64,000 bases of DNA from Alnus glutinosa. Its lineage: Eukaryota > Streptophyta > Magnoliopsida > Fagales > Betulaceae. Positions 23,601-36,818 of this stretch are shown piece after piece (within the stretch, counting starts at the first letter, position 1; each line of letters opens with the position of its first letter). Below the pieces are notes generated by a model. It was not told the DNA's origin. It saw only the letters and a list, made by a program, of their open reading frames with translations, and made no database searches. A program made the position numbers and the translations under genes. The stretch covers positions 27,173,487 to 27,237,486 of the forward strand of contig NC_084893.1 in assembly GCF_958979055.1 (NCBI RefSeq), given 5' to 3'.

Positions 23601-26600
23601 ACATAAAACGGCCAACAAGAACATTGGTTGAAGCTTACGAAGACAGGCATGATCAATCTTTTGCAGTAGATGTAGCACATAAAACAAAACTGTAAAAAGA
23701 CTCATGTAAACAGCAAAATGAATTCAGACAAGCCTTATGTTCAAAGGAGTTCTGAATTGGTATAAAATAGATATGAAATTTTCATCTATTCTCATTGCTA
23801 AAAAGTAATGAAAGCATAGTTCACAGTAATACCGTTATCTGAAATTGCAGATGCGACTGATTCATCAAGTTCCCCAGAATTGCCAATACATGTTGTGCAG
23901 CCATAACCAACAATATGAAAGCCCAGCTCGTTCAAGTACTTTTGCAGACCACTACAAATACACATGGGAAAAAATGTGACTTCTTTGCTAAAGATATCAG
24001 GCACTCAAAAGACTAAGGCTTAAATAAGTTGAGTTGAGCTGTTTAATGATCAGGTAATCAAAAGACAAACTGGCATACCTCTGGAGCAGATATTTTGTAA
24101 CAACTCCAGAACCAGGAGCAAGACTTGTTTTATTCCACGGTTTAACCTGGTTCATAAGTATTTCAATTACATGTCAGAAAAATATCCTACCATATGAGAA
24201 ATAGAAAGTTCATTTCAGAAGCCAAAACTCACCTGCAAACCTAGTTCACAGGCTTTCTTTGCAACAAGACCAGCCCCAAGCATGACACTAGGGTTTGATG
24301 TGTTTGTACAACTCGTAATAGCTGAAATGACCACACTACCATGCTTAAGTTCAGCAGGTTGTCCATTGAATGAAAATTTTGCCACCTTATTTTGTTCTTC
24401 CTTTGGTATGGCAAAGCCCTGTAAAAAACAGAAAGATCACAATTACAGGCATGGGAAACAAATCAAAAAATAAATAAAAAATCACACACACACACACACA
24501 ATCAATGAGTCTGAAATCACGTCTAGAAGTTAAATTTCTATGTAATGCATTCTCGGTTCTACTGCCATCATGATGTCATTCAGAACCATAGGTAGACTTG
24601 AATAAAAAAAGTAAAGTTTAATTGTTTATACATTTCAGGTTTGAAAACTAAACTAAAAGTCCAATTTTCTAAAGTTTGCTCTGATCACTTATTAAGATGC
24701 CCAATCCTAGGATAAACATGTTTAAACTAAAACAAAAAGAAATAACCAAACTAGTCAATAAAAGAATTACAAAACAGGTTACTTATCAAAAGAAAAGAAA
24801 AATCAGGTAATAGCTATTGAACGCTAAAATTGAAATGAAAAAACAAGAATAAAAGAACCAAATGAAAAAACTTGGATCAGCAAACTGCATTCATTTGGAC
24901 TGGGCAGTCTGCCTAGCCCAGCAGAGCCCGTCTTTGTTAGAGCAGGCATGGGCTCATATTTCAGGCTTGAAAGGACAGGCCAGGGTCAAGATCAGTTCCA
25001 ATTAGGTTTTTGGGCTGCACTAAGGCTAGGTGCTTACGAGCCCAACTAGCCCAAGAACACTACAAGCCCACTGACATAAAGCATTTTCAAAGAATGGAAA
25101 GAAAATCTTTAAAAAAAAAAAATGACATTTGTTTAGGTAAAAAAATGTTAAAATGATAGTCCCTCTGAGAGTAAATAAAGTTTACAAAATTGCACACATT
25201 TTAATAAAACAAACGCTCTTCCTAAGATGTCCTTGGATGGGATAAAAGAGTTAGGCTCAAAGTTGAAAAAGAGCAAACCTACTTCAAATTTTAATTTTAT
25301 TTTTTTGAAAAAAAAAAAGAAGTTTTAGGATACCATGAGAAATTATCAGGGACAAATGCTTTCAGTTTTTTGAAGACAACCAAAAAGGGAAGGACATTGT
25401 CCATCATACTAAAAGAAGAAGTTGATGATGAAGCGCAAGAAGGTCGGGCTCGGGCTTCAGAGTCTATTGTGTAGAATTCAGACTTAACAGTTATCTTTAG
25501 GATTGGACTTAACTGAAAATATAAGTGTGACCTCCAGCCTGGGCGTTGATATTTTTCTTTATAACATGAAAAAGCCAAACCAAATAAGGCCAGCCTAGCC
25601 CTGGCACATGATCAGGTCTACTTGCAACCCACCTTAAACCCAACTTGGTTATCAAGACATGCATGCCAGTCAGCCTTCATCTCTTTCAATGGAACTCGAT
25701 CATGGGGCCTGTTAACAAGTAATAAATCACGGATTAAAGAATAAACTAAAAATATGAATCAAAGGGGAGGAAAAAGAATATGACAATAGAATAAAGCATA
25801 CCGCTTTGGTCCTGAAACACAGGGTTCAACATCTGCCAAGTCCAACTGCAGATAAGATGTATATGCTCTTTCTTGTTGAGGCTGGATCACAAAAACTAGT
25901 ATTCTTAACCTCATATCTAAGACTTCCATCTTGAATTGACTCTCAATTAATGAAGACAATTAGAAACAGGAGACAGTACCTCATTGTGGTCAACAAACAT
26001 TTTGTTTGCTCGCAAAAATGCTTCTATCATTGACACCTATTATATGAGGAAAATGATGGTCACGCCAAATAATAAAATTTCATCTGACTCCCCAAAATCT
26101 TTAGCACCTCTTCTCCGATAATAAAAATAAAAAATAAATAAAGGAGAAGAAGAAAAATCTCACTGTCTCATCACTTCTTCCTGTTAATTTGAGATACTGC
26201 AATGTGACATGATCAACAGGGAAGAAGCCCATGGTTGCCCCATATTCAGGAGACATGTTAGCAATAGTGGCCCTATCAGCTAGGGATAATTCACCCATAC
26301 CCTCACCTGTATGCATATGCAAATGACTTAGAGCTGTATACACAATAGAGAGATGAAGTCCAGTGACTGGAATTTCAAATTTTTACAGAGATGAAGTTCA
26401 ATAATTGAAATTTCAAACCTTTGCAGTTCCAAAATCATTAGATTACCATAAAACTCAACAAACTTGCCAACAACACCATGCTTCCTCAACATTTGGGTCA
26501 CAGTTAAAACTAAGTCAGTAGCAGTGACACCATTCTGCAGTTTCCCCGACAACTTGAATCCAACAACACCAGGCAACACCATGCTCATTGGCTGTAGAAT

Positions 26601-29600
26601 TTGCAGATACAGAGTCCAAGCAGACACAAATTCAATTATGCATGTATCTTTACCAAAGAATGATAGTTAGTATGTGTCAATTAAAAATGGTCATGGCAGT
26701 GGGAGAAGGTTATGAACTTCAGCTAGATAAACCCAAAAGAGCAGGGCTTAACTGAAAAGGCTAATCTCCTTCACCAATGAAAATGCTCCCACAAGGAACG
26801 TCCAATTTGCGTAATAAAAATTATTAACTTATTTAAGTTTGTTCCCTAATCAGCATGAGGCCACTTGATCACACAGGGACCTGAGAAACCACATGTTTTA
26901 TCCTGAACGTATCTGAGGATGCAATCAATGTCATGTACAGTACAATAACATGGAGAAAACAAACAGCTCGATTGCCCACTGCATACAACCAGTTCCATAA
27001 AAAGAATGGAAGTATGAATTAGGATGCAGTTCACAATTAGTATCCCAGAGATAAAAATTGCAAAGTTTCCAATATTGAACAAGGAATTTCGCATCCAGTA
27101 TTACATGATAAATCTCTTCTTTAGTGTCCTCTATTGCATGCATTTCATGGTAAAGCATGATCATACGACGTCAATGCTTTTCCAGACTTTCAAGTAGTTT
27201 AATAGATTGGATGATGCATTGAGTCAAGTCAGATAGAATACCTTCCAAATACAGCACACTTTACCTGACCAAGCATTGCTGCCTCAGCCTCTATTCCTCC
27301 AACTCCCCAACCTGCAACTCCCAACCCATCAATCATAGTTGTGTGGGAATCAGTACCAACCACGCTATCAGGGTACAGAATGCCATCAGTGTTAAAAACA
27401 ACCCTTCCAAGGTATTCCAGATTAACCTACAATCAGAAAGACATGGTTCCAAATCCATCAATTTCCATCAACAAAAGTGACCGGTTTAACAGCAAGCAAA
27501 GCCTATCTACAGAGGCTCAAAGACAGGCATGGTGGTGCACCAAAAAATTTCGCACTCTAAAGAATAGTTTGCACCACAAATTTCGTCCTCTAAAGAATAT
27601 GGTGCACATTAGGTGACATTTGCAATCTAGTGCCCTAAGCCAAACTGAGAAAAGCACGTCAAAACTTAGCCAAGTTGCCACGCAATTAAAGGAGATTTTT
27701 GTGCAAATAAATTATGCCAGATTCCTTACCTGGTGAACAATTCCAGAACCAGGAGGAACAACAAGCATGTTATGGAAAGCAGATGATCCCCACTTAAGAA
27801 AAGCAAATCTCTCCTTATTTCTCTGAAACTCAAGTTCCATATTAGCCTGTACTGCATTTTCGGATCTAGCGACATCAACTTGAACAGAATGATCAACAAC
27901 AAGATCTACTGGAACCTGGATGCAAATATATATTGTTAAAGCCATATGAAATGAAATCCCTAAATGAGTCACATGACATGGACAAGGTGTAATGTAAAAA
28001 CCAACATTCAAAATGGACTATAATTATTCAATTCATATCCAGCCAAGGTATTAATTATCATATTAAATTTCATATATGTGCAACATTGGGGGTCAGGGGA
28101 CACAAATAACAATATAATCAAACTTTTGAGGCTCTTTTAAATATCAGCATGCTCTAAAAAAATATAAGAATTACCATTGATCAGAACAACAACTATGTTC
28201 ATCTGAAGGATAACATTTTCATTACTAGCTATTTGTGCCTCCCTGATAATAGGAATAAAGACTAAAAATAACACATAGACGTCTAAAAACACTGCAGATG
28301 AAACTCACTGGTATTTAATTATGCAATAAAATTTAACTGCATAGAATGGAAAATTTACAAACCAACGGATTGATCTTGTTAGGATCATCGCTGAGCTTAT
28401 TCATAGCATCCCGCATGCAAGCAAGGTCGACCACTGAGGGTACTCCAGTAAAGTCCTAGTAAAAGCAACAAGCCTTACAATGTGGACTATTCTTATCAAA
28501 ATTCAAACCAACACAATCTCTGAAATCAAGCAACAAACCTGCAAGAGCACACGAGCAGGCTTGAAGGGAATTTCAACTTGCTTAGGGGATGTAATCTCCC
28601 AATCAATAATCTTTTCAACATCATCCTTGGTAACTTGAAAGTTGTCACAATTACGTATAGCAGATTCCAAAAGTATCCTTATAGAGTATGGCAGCCTGTC
28701 TGCAATACACAAAAAGGCAAATATGACTTTGTCAAGAAATTATTGAATATGATTTTTTTTTTTTTTTGATAAGTGAAATAAAATTAAATCATCATCAGAA
28801 TATAGTGAATACGATTCATTCAGGAAATTATAAGAACACATTTCTTGCCATGAATATACTTGATGCCAGATAAAACAAATGAAGTGGACGTTGAGAAAAA
28901 AAAAAAGATTTAAAATAGAATCTAGAATGCAATTAAAGCATGCTTAGCTAGAGGATTATATTTATGAACAAACAAAGAATACATATAATATATCTCAGTA
29001 GAATAAATTTAACATACGTACATACCAATTCTTGGATCATTCAGAGCAGGCAAACTATAGAATTTCCCAAACTCGCCACCTCCAGGCTTGGGAAGACTGG
29101 TCAATATTCCCTTGAACGCATGTTCAGAAGCTGAATAAATTAAATGGGGCAAAAAACTAGTCAAAAGTTTGTGTGACGATGATTCACTGAAAGAATCTAC
29201 TCAGACATTCTATATTCGTTGTAATAACCCAAGATAAATTAACCAAACAAATTCAAATTCCCCACCGAACTCAAATATCCACTGCTTTATATAGAAATAC
29301 CATTAACAAATCTCTCCCAAAAAAAAAAAAAACATGAATTCAACCACAAACTTTTTCACAATTAACAACTCTAATCTTTTTCCACAATTTACCAGTAACC
29401 AACCAGACGTGTTTTTACAGCCCAAAAATACTAAACCAACAAATACCAAAAAATAAGCACGGACACGTTGCTTTATTTTACCAACAATTATATCAAAAGA
29501 AACCACCCCAAACAAGTCAAACAGCCATCTTCGATATCCCATCTATTGAGTCCCCACAAAAACAGAAAAGTAGTAAATAAAACAAATAACCCTCAAGACT

Positions 29601-30146
29601 AGCTATCATATTCTTCTGTCCTACATTTTCTCAGCAACCAAGCATACCACACATGCACAAATCCATGGAAGAGTAGAACTTTACGTACAAAAATGACCAT
29701 TTCCATTTCCTCTGTAACCAAATATAATAAAAAACTACAACCTTTAACATTTCCACCATTTCCTCAGGACTCATACATACACCTCTGTGTGTGTGTGTGT
29801 GTGTGTGTGTCACAATTCAGAGCAAAAGAACAATACCAAGAGTCGATAGCTTTCGCTCGAGCCGCTGGAGAACCGGAGCAGCGGCCCGGGCCTGGGCGCG
29901 GAGTCTGAGCGGTGACCGCCAGTTGACGCCGTGGCCCCACCGTGGAACCGAGCAGCTCAGCGACCGAAGCGCCGAAGATAATCTCAGAGTCCGCTGCTTC
30001 TGCTTCGCAAACGAAACCGAGGCTAGCGAAAACGACGACGTTGACGAGGCCGTGATCCTAGAAGCCGACGGCGGAAACGACGCCGCAGAGAGCCTCGAGA
30101 GCGTCGAAGAGAATTGGACCGGAGATGCTGACGTGGCCATATGCAT
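20122..30146 (-). CDS. ACO: Aconitate hydratase, tandem copy B (intact), 20 exons, 1000 aa
   Basis: Exons, first to last: 29837-30146, 29026-29130, 28539-28699, 28363-28455, 27730-27915, 27265-27426, 26447-26591, 26164-26306, 25980-26036, 25802-25881, 25633-25708, 24233-24418, 24079-24146, 23833-23951, 23293-23414, 21880-21978, 21300-21779, 20689-20787, 20308-20550, 20122-20190. All borders are GT-AG and phases join to 1000 residues, the usual length of plant aconitases. The first roughly 100 residues are Ser/Arg/Ala-rich like a mitochondrial presequence. Active-site motifs are present: [25 protein letters not shown] and [12 protein letters not shown] (4Fe-4S cysteines), [23 protein letters not shown] and FERIHRSN. 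The protein should interconvert citrate and isocitrate in the TCA and glyoxylate cycles. One mild oddity is YGCGSSR where relatives have YGSGSSR. The intron at 21979-23292 holds a MITE and other insertions absent from copy A. Confidence 0.97.
20592..20631. repeat. GA microsatellite in an aconitase B intron
   Basis: Uninterrupted AG dinucleotide repeats of about 20 units. The matching intron of copy A (6085-6173) has only a few units, so this locus is length-variable between paralogues. Confidence 0.9.
22240..22945. repeat. Insertion in an aconitase B intron, absent from copy A
   Basis: Aligning the matching introns, copy A runs straight from CTTAAGTACAGAATACC into ATCCAACTCCC at about 7320-7340. 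Copy B has about 700 extra bases between the corresponding points. The extra DNA contains the MITE at 22474-22655; the rest is not recognised. It could be a piece of an older repeat. Confidence 0.6.
22474..22655. mobile_element. Mutator-type MITE, 182 bp, with 9-bp target duplication
   Basis: The ends are near-perfect inverted repeats about 75 bp long, beginning GAGTAATTCTATTAGTACAT and ending with its complement. They are flanked by CTCGATTGA (22465-22473) and CTCGACTGA (22656-22664), a 9-bp target duplication with one mismatch. A 9-bp duplication plus long inverted ends indicate a Mutator-like non-autonomous element. No coding capacity. Confidence 0.85.
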
Positions 30147-30450
30147 GGATTGTGGAAAACTTTATTGTCTCGACGGAGAGTCCCGAAGATTCTACAACAA
30201 TGGAGTTGTTCTGTAATAGCAGGGGCTTATGGCTTAGTGGCAGTTCGGTAAATTATGAGTGGTTCAGGCGGGGTTTATCTTGTCCGTTGGATGGGAGTGG
30301 AGAGGGAATCGAACGGTAGGGGATCAGGATGGGCCCGTGTGAAATCTGTTTGACTTTGACGTTTGATTGTACTTTTAATAATGTTTCTGATTGACACCTG
30401 GCCCTTCGAGTTTTCTGGAAAGCGAAGGAATATTTCCTTTTTTAACATTT
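30147..30450 (-). promoter_or_regulatory. 5' flank and presumed promoter of aconitase B
   Basis: Homologous to the copy A upstream region at 16904-17170, with an extra stretch around 30365-30400. Homology ends at about 30450, which marks the right end of the duplicated segment. Confidence 0.6.
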
Positions 30451-32782
30451 TCTTTTTTTTGGGCATCCTCTCGTTGTTGACGTATTTCATTGGCCTTTAA
30501 TTAAAAATTAATTTTAAAAAAATTAATAATAGATGAAACATGCCAACTAGACAGATATGTACGCGAGAGAGGCTAGAATACCCATAAAAAAAAATAATAA
30601 AAATAAAAATAAAAATCTCTTTAAAAAAAAAATGAAAATTGTTTGGCCAATATGACTTCTAATACACTTGTCACGTCAATTACTAAATAATTAAATTTAA
30701 TTGTTATTGATATAGTAATCTCACATGAACTGCGACGCCAATTTATAACGAAGTTGTTATAAAAACATTAGTACTCCAATCATTTCCTTAAAAAAGTTAA
30801 AAGAATTGTTATTAACCATTTTTAAGGATTATAATCTTTTACAATTATTTATTCGAATTTAAGAGAATTCAAGTAAGTGATTTTGAGAGACTACTTATGA
30901 AATCCACCTGACCAAATAAAAATTGGACTGTTTAACGACTTATTCGATTCGATCAAATAGGTTTCATAAGTGATCTCTCAAATTTACAATCACCTATTAA
31001 ATTCTCTTAAAACATCCTCAACTATTTTTAGCCCCGTTGTTTAATATCCATTGTTGTGCATGTGAAGATGCTTCCACGTCAGATTTTAGACAATTCTTAC
31101 CATATAGTTTTCAAGTCTTAAAGTTGTCAGAATGGTTACAAGCTTCCACGCATCGGCGAAGTCGGTGAATACTACAAGTATATTAGATTTCAATAACCTC
31201 TTTGACTTCTTGTATTTATTTATTTTTCAATTCCATAAAGCTATAAATTGAAGGTGCTATTATTCTTTAATGACACCCACATACTCAGCCACCGCAATAG
31301 GTCAAGAGTACCTGCAAAGCCACCCATCTCCTCCGCTAAAGGTGACTACAAGACCACTCTAATTTATAAGAATAATTCTCTAATACCAATGCAGAAAGAC
31401 TTGTATATGTCAATGAACATTAGTTTAAATAACATCTCTCTTGCAGTAATAGATAGAAGGTGTAGTCACGGTACAAGAATAATGTGTGTAAACTTATCAA
31501 TAAAATTAATCTCAGTAAACTATAATTTCAGTGGGAAAAAAAGTACTCATTTGTATATTGGTGGGAAAATTGGACCAGAATTCATATGCAAAAGAAAAGA
31601 AAAAAAGAGCCCCCAAAAGTCCAGAGAACACTGATAAGAGGTTAAGAATGGTATTGTGCAGTGTTCTACAACATTAGCTCCATCCAAGGGCGGAACCAGG
31701 ATGTGTGCTATGGGGGCAAACCTATAAGGCTATAAGCACATAGCATTCAAAACACGCTGGAAGGCAAATCTAAAAGAAGCTATTTTCACGTCGGGGGCAA
31801 AACCAAAAGAAAACTAAACTAAATGCATACTTTAAGGGGTTTTCAAAAAAATTGGGAGGCTGAAGGCCCTCTCACATTTATACGTGGCTCAGCCCTCGGC
31901 TCCATCCATGAATCAATGCCGAGTTTTATCAGTGGAGTGAGTTGAATAAGGTCATCGAAGTTGGGAAAAGGAAACCAGGGGTATGGCTTAGACCATGCAG
32001 ATTAGTGTTGGTGAGCCCCTTAAAGTGAGATCATAATTCATGTTGGGGGTTGCCATGTCCCTGGCCTAAACGTCTGGCCAGATCCTGTTGGCTCTGAATA
32101 CCTGAGAATAAGTTTAAAAATGTAGAAACATTAAGATTCGTTAGGAACTTGTTGCGCACAAAGTAAGAGGCTAATACTACTACAGAATCGCTTTTGCTTT
32201 CTTTTCCTCGATCTGGCTAAGGAAGTTATTGAAGATCAATAAGTCGCATTCAGTTCTAAGTTGTGTTAGTTGGCTTTTGATTGACAGAACAAGGGCACTG
32301 ACAACATTTCCATCTCATTGTTATCTCATGTCTCTAAGGTCTTGGCTGTACCATGCATGCCTACATGCAGAGCTAAGAGAAATGAACTTACTCTTTGTCT
32401 GGTTTTGCTTTCTCTGCCGCTTTCTCTTTGGAATTCCTGAAATTGAAATGTATGATATGAGATATAGGTTACAGAAGTTGAGGTCGAATCACTATATACT
32501 GGACAAGATAAAAAAAAAATAAGATTCCATTCTAACAAATTATATGAGAATTTGCTTTGAAACATTGTCTGTAAAATTAAGTATAATATAACAAGATGAA
32601 ATTTTTGGCCAGACCACGTGGGAAAAATAATGTTCCAACCAATTTAGGGTGTAAACCATTTAAGTAGAAACCATACATCAGAAAGAAAATGAGTCAAAGA
32701 AATTGGGAAATTGCTTAAACAATGAATCAACTCACCACATTATATTAAATGCTATAAGGCTCAACAAATAGCAGCTTTTTTA
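30451..32782. other. Intergenic region between aconitase B and NDUFAF2-like gene
   Basis: AT-rich. It contains the foldback element at 30850-31012 and, at 31680-31905, a repeat-like block (GGCGGAACCAGGATG ... GTGGCTCAGCCCTCGGCTCC) resembling transposon ends. Open frames here lack codon bias and were not accepted as genes. Confidence 0.65.
30850..31012. mobile_element. MITE-like foldback element, family 2 copy 1
   Basis: The arm GAATTTAAGAGAATTCAAGT at the left is mirrored by ATTAAATTCTCTTAAAA at the right, and GAGAGACTACTTATGAAA by TTTCATAAGTGATCTCTC. The centre holds TGACCAAATAAAAATTGGA. A related copy lies at 55308-55490. Confidence 0.65.
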
Positions 32783-33629
32783 TCATTTTATCTTGGTACA
32801 GTATAAATAGAAATATGGGCACACCCACCTCATGCCATCCATTGCAGCAGGTGCTTCCTCAACTTTGTCACCTTTAAACATAACCACCATAATGGAAACA
32901 TTATGAGCACCAAAAGCATAAATTACATTCTACTTTAAAAGAAAAAAATTAGATAAACAGTACAAGTAAGAAACCATTTTCTGTTAGGAAAAAAGGAAGA
33001 GGGTAGGGGAAAGCCAGAGAGATAACTATAAATCCATGACTAGGAGATAGGCCTTAAAATAAAATGGAATCCCAAGCTCTATTAGAAGCTTAACTTAGAT
33101 ATATGATTTGGAAGCTAGTGATAATTTTTTTTAAAAAAAATCATACAAAAAATTCCCACCACTGGATCGTTAACCACTGTGACCTAACAAAGCCCAGTCC
33201 ATTTCAACATTTTTAAGGATGTTCGACTCTTTGAATCAATTTAGTTCATTAGTTTGTACGGTTTTAGGGTTTGGTCGATGCTTCATGTTTTGCTACTCTA
33301 AAAAGACTGTGACTAGGAATTCAGCTAATGCAGTTCTGTATGACACTGTTATCTGATCTGAACCACACGGGTACGACATGACAACTTGTAAAATTTGACA
33401 TGCTGTCCAGCAATTAGTACAAAACATCACAGTACACATTTATTGGCAACTCTATCAACAACACAACAATTGCCCAGAATCTGTAGGCTGAAGGTGTTAT
33501 CTAGCATTTCCTATTTCTTACTAGTAAAAACAAATTGTCTTCATACATGCTTCAGGCAACAATTGTGACATTATTCTGAATGGTGAACTAGAAAACACGT
33601 TCATGCATCTTTTTTTCTTCTTTTTTTTT

Positions 33630-33670
<41 letters not shown>

Positions 33671-35776
33671 CGAATAAGTAAGGCATTGCTTGTATCTTCA
33701 CTTGAGAGTCCATAATGGTGACAATATTTCATATTTCAGAATATGTCTATAATTTTGACCAGATCACTTAACTTACAGAACATAGAAAAAAAGAGTAATC
33801 AAAAAATCTTGTGAGTTGACATTACGTTGAAGCTTTTATCACTTTGACCCAATGACATTTAGTAAATCCTCGATGGCATTAATTGAATGTTCACTTTATG
33901 CAATATTTTTGTGAAGGATTACAATACCTTCTGATGCGGCTGGAAATTGCCGAATGAAACTATTCAAGTCTGGACCTCCAACTTTACCTAGACAGTAAAG
34001 TATAATTTTCAGTTATTGATAATTATTGTAATACAACTACCAAGAACTTTCTTCTGGTAAACAGCTGACCGGTGCTGCTGGTTTTGCGTGCATTCCCTTC
34101 TTTGGCTCTCCTTTCTTCCTCTTCTTTCTTGAGAACTTTGTTAAATAAAAAGAAAGTTTGTTAAGGTCTCCGTACTACGCTGAAAAGTGATATAAAGCAG
34201 TCCAACTTAAAAGATCTTGATACCAATTCTACACTAAACCCTTTGACAATATTATAGTCATAAAAAGGATGTCAACTTACAGACAAAATCAGAAACACAC
34301 AATAAAAAATAAAAAGAAAAACTGGTTTGGTCTCCATTATATATGCCTTCTATGTATATAGCACTGTGACACAGTCATTCACAAAGCAGACACCAGTTTT
34401 AAAATTTCTCCCACATTTGAATCCTAAAGCATCACAATCATAAACCCAAAACAAATTCATAGGAGTGTCCTCGGAAAACACAAAAAACAAAAACAAAAAG
34501 GAAAAAAAAAGAAAAAAAAAAAATCCTGTGAGGTTTAAATATCTATTAAGCTATCATTTTTTCTACCATACAAAAAGAGGACCAATATTCATTAATATTG
34601 AAATGTATAGTTACGCGATTGAAAATTAATTGTTATCTATAGAACTTAGAAGCAATATATCCCAACAGGTTCTTCATAAAAGAATAAGAAAAGTATCAGT
34701 TTTAAAATACATATCATTAATCAACAAGTTATGAGGAAAACACCACTAACAGGCATTTCTAAGGCTTTTTTCATGATGTGCAATTTACAGATTTTCATGT
34801 CCTGTTCTAAATTTTCAATGATACTTTCAGGAAAGTCGCCAGTCCAAGACTTATTATGGCAGAAAAGCTTATTCTATTAACCATCCGATATATGGCTACT
34901 AAACTAAAGTATCAAGGATTATTCAATTAACCACCAGATATATGGTCACAAATATCAAGGAAATTATTTGCAGGAAAGTAGCAGAAGCAACAAAACAGAA
35001 GAGTCAAGTGACAGTAGAAGTAACCCATACGAGCAACATTCTGCCGAATTTGTTCACGCCTAGCTTCCAGCTCCATCATTTCCTGAAGAGGGAATCAACA
35101 GAACTCTCAACTAAGATGTAGCATTTCTAAACAAATGACTCTTTAAGCAAGAGTTAGTTCTATAGAAACAAGTATCTAACACAGCAAGGACATCCATGTT
35201 ACAGATTACTCATCACTAGAAACTTTTTGGATGGACCAAAAATTGGGTACTATATTCTATGGTAATGACTAAGCACTCTTCTTTCCTTCAAGGCAGAATT
35301 AGAGGAGCAGAACACTATAAAGAAATATCAGCCAGTTTTCCACTTGCCATTAAGAAAAATTTGATCATATTAAATTGGACAAGATTCACCGGTCAACTAA
35401 TTAATCAAAATTCAGAAAAACACTTAATATTGTTAAACAAAACTGTAGAAAACTGATGCAATCAATTCCTTCGAAGAAAGAAAATCCTACAGCCTGGTCA
35501 ATGCTAAGAAACTTCTACACTATCGAATTCAAGGTTCCATGAGCCCATTGTTTCGACTTTTGTGGCCACATAGGGGCGCAAAACAATAATTTTAGTGAGG
35601 GGCGAGCAAGCTTAATAGCTTATGCCAGGATCATTGATTTCATCAAAATATTGATCTCTGAAGAGGTACTAAAAATAAAGAAATGAATGCAGTCAGTGAT
35701 AATTTCAGTCAACTAGCTTGCAAACGAATTTTTAAAAAAGAAAATGTTTCATAAGCTGGAAATTCAAGCGGAGAGA

Positions 35777-35807
<31 letters not shown>

Positions 35808-36818
35808 AACTCACTCTCCATGAGTTCTCTCCAGAGAGAGCAATTCAAGAAATTATGTCCTGAGATCTTAAAAGACATGTCATTGCTTTCGTCCCAACAG
35901 GTGAAGGGGTTCAATAGGAAAATTTAAGAGAAATAGTTTCTAGTTTACCTCAGGGGTTGGAGATCTTTTGCGCTGCCCATTCAGCCAACATATCCATTCA
36001 ACTACCAAAAAACAAATCAGCAACCATTGAGTATAGAAACAAAGTGAGCTTTTTTGGCACCTATTTCACAATAAAAGTCTACTAGATGTCCATCTTCTAC
36101 TCAAATAGAAATTGTGGGCAGATGTTCTACCCAAACCGATCAAACAAAGACAATATCTCAATAAATGGTTAGTGATAACGTTTTAAGCAAGCAGTAACCA
36201 AGAATTTGGAACTTAAAGGAAGTAGTATTTGCTTAAACCAATTACCTGGAATGGAAGTTGGATCCTGTTCTCCTCTGAATACCACCCACCTTTTCTCTTT
36301 CACTAGCACATCAATGAATATACAGCATTAGATTTACTCATAGCAGGGTAAGTTTCATACTATGATAATAAACGCACGAGTTATAGATACAGCCACATAT
36401 CTTTCATGCTACTAGCACACATCATAGTGTATAAGCTAGACCTCATTTCACTCCAAAACGTGTTATTGTAATACTTGCATTCTAGCAAATAAAAGGATAA
36501 GAAAACCATGAAGCATTAATTCAATACAGCGACAACCCAATTGACAAATACAAAGATACAACACAACACAGTCCAATCCACAAGGAATCAATGCAAAATT
36601 CGAGCACAACCCATGATGCAAAAGTGCAGATACATAGTGAATATAATAACCCAAATCCTAAAACATTACAAAATCAAATAAAGGATTGAGATTGAGTCCC
36701 ACTTACTGACACCATCAATCTCTTCCTTTCTGGTGAAGTACCGGTTTCCTGTTTTGTCCACCCCCGCCAGAGTCCGGCTGCTGAAGTACCCAGCAATCCT
36801 CGCAAATAGCTTCGACAT
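32783..36818 (-). CDS. NDUFAF2/mimitin-like complex I assembly factor (NDUFA12 family), seven exons, 160 aa
   Basis: Exons 36707-36818, 36246-36296, 35949-36001, 35031-35082, 34070-34135, 33928-33987 and 32783-32871 join in phase with GT-AG borders to 160 residues. The protein starts MSKLFARIAGYF and contains GVDKTGNRYFTRKEEIDGV, KRWVVFRGEQDPTSIP and VEWICWLNGQRKRSPTPE. These are the signatures of the NDUFA12/B17.2-like family, in which short basic members act as mitochondrial complex I assembly factors. A Glu/Lys-rich helix (KKEEEERRAKEGNARK) and GGPDLNSFIRQFPAASEG follow. The last 16 residues are uncertain: a donor-like GTGGGT directly follows ATGAG at 32829, so a further exon may replace the tail used here. 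Introns carry a 27-G run (35777-35803) and a T19-G31 run (33621-33670). Confidence 0.88.
33621..33670. repeat. T19-G31 homopolymer block in NDUFAF2-like intron 6
   Basis: Nineteen T followed by thirty-one G on the plus strand, so C31 then A19 in the transcript. Such a long pure G run is rare in plant DNA and prone to sequencing or assembly error. Its length may not be exact. Confidence 0.9.
35777..35803. repeat. G27 homopolymer in NDUFAF2-like intron 3
   Basis: A run of 27 G after a GA-rich stretch, inside an intron of the same gene as the T19-G31 block. Confidence 0.9.

Noticed and set aside
31248-31634. 128-codon plus-strand frame
   Set aside because: No codon bias, domain or homologue recognised; lies in AT-rich intergenic DNA.
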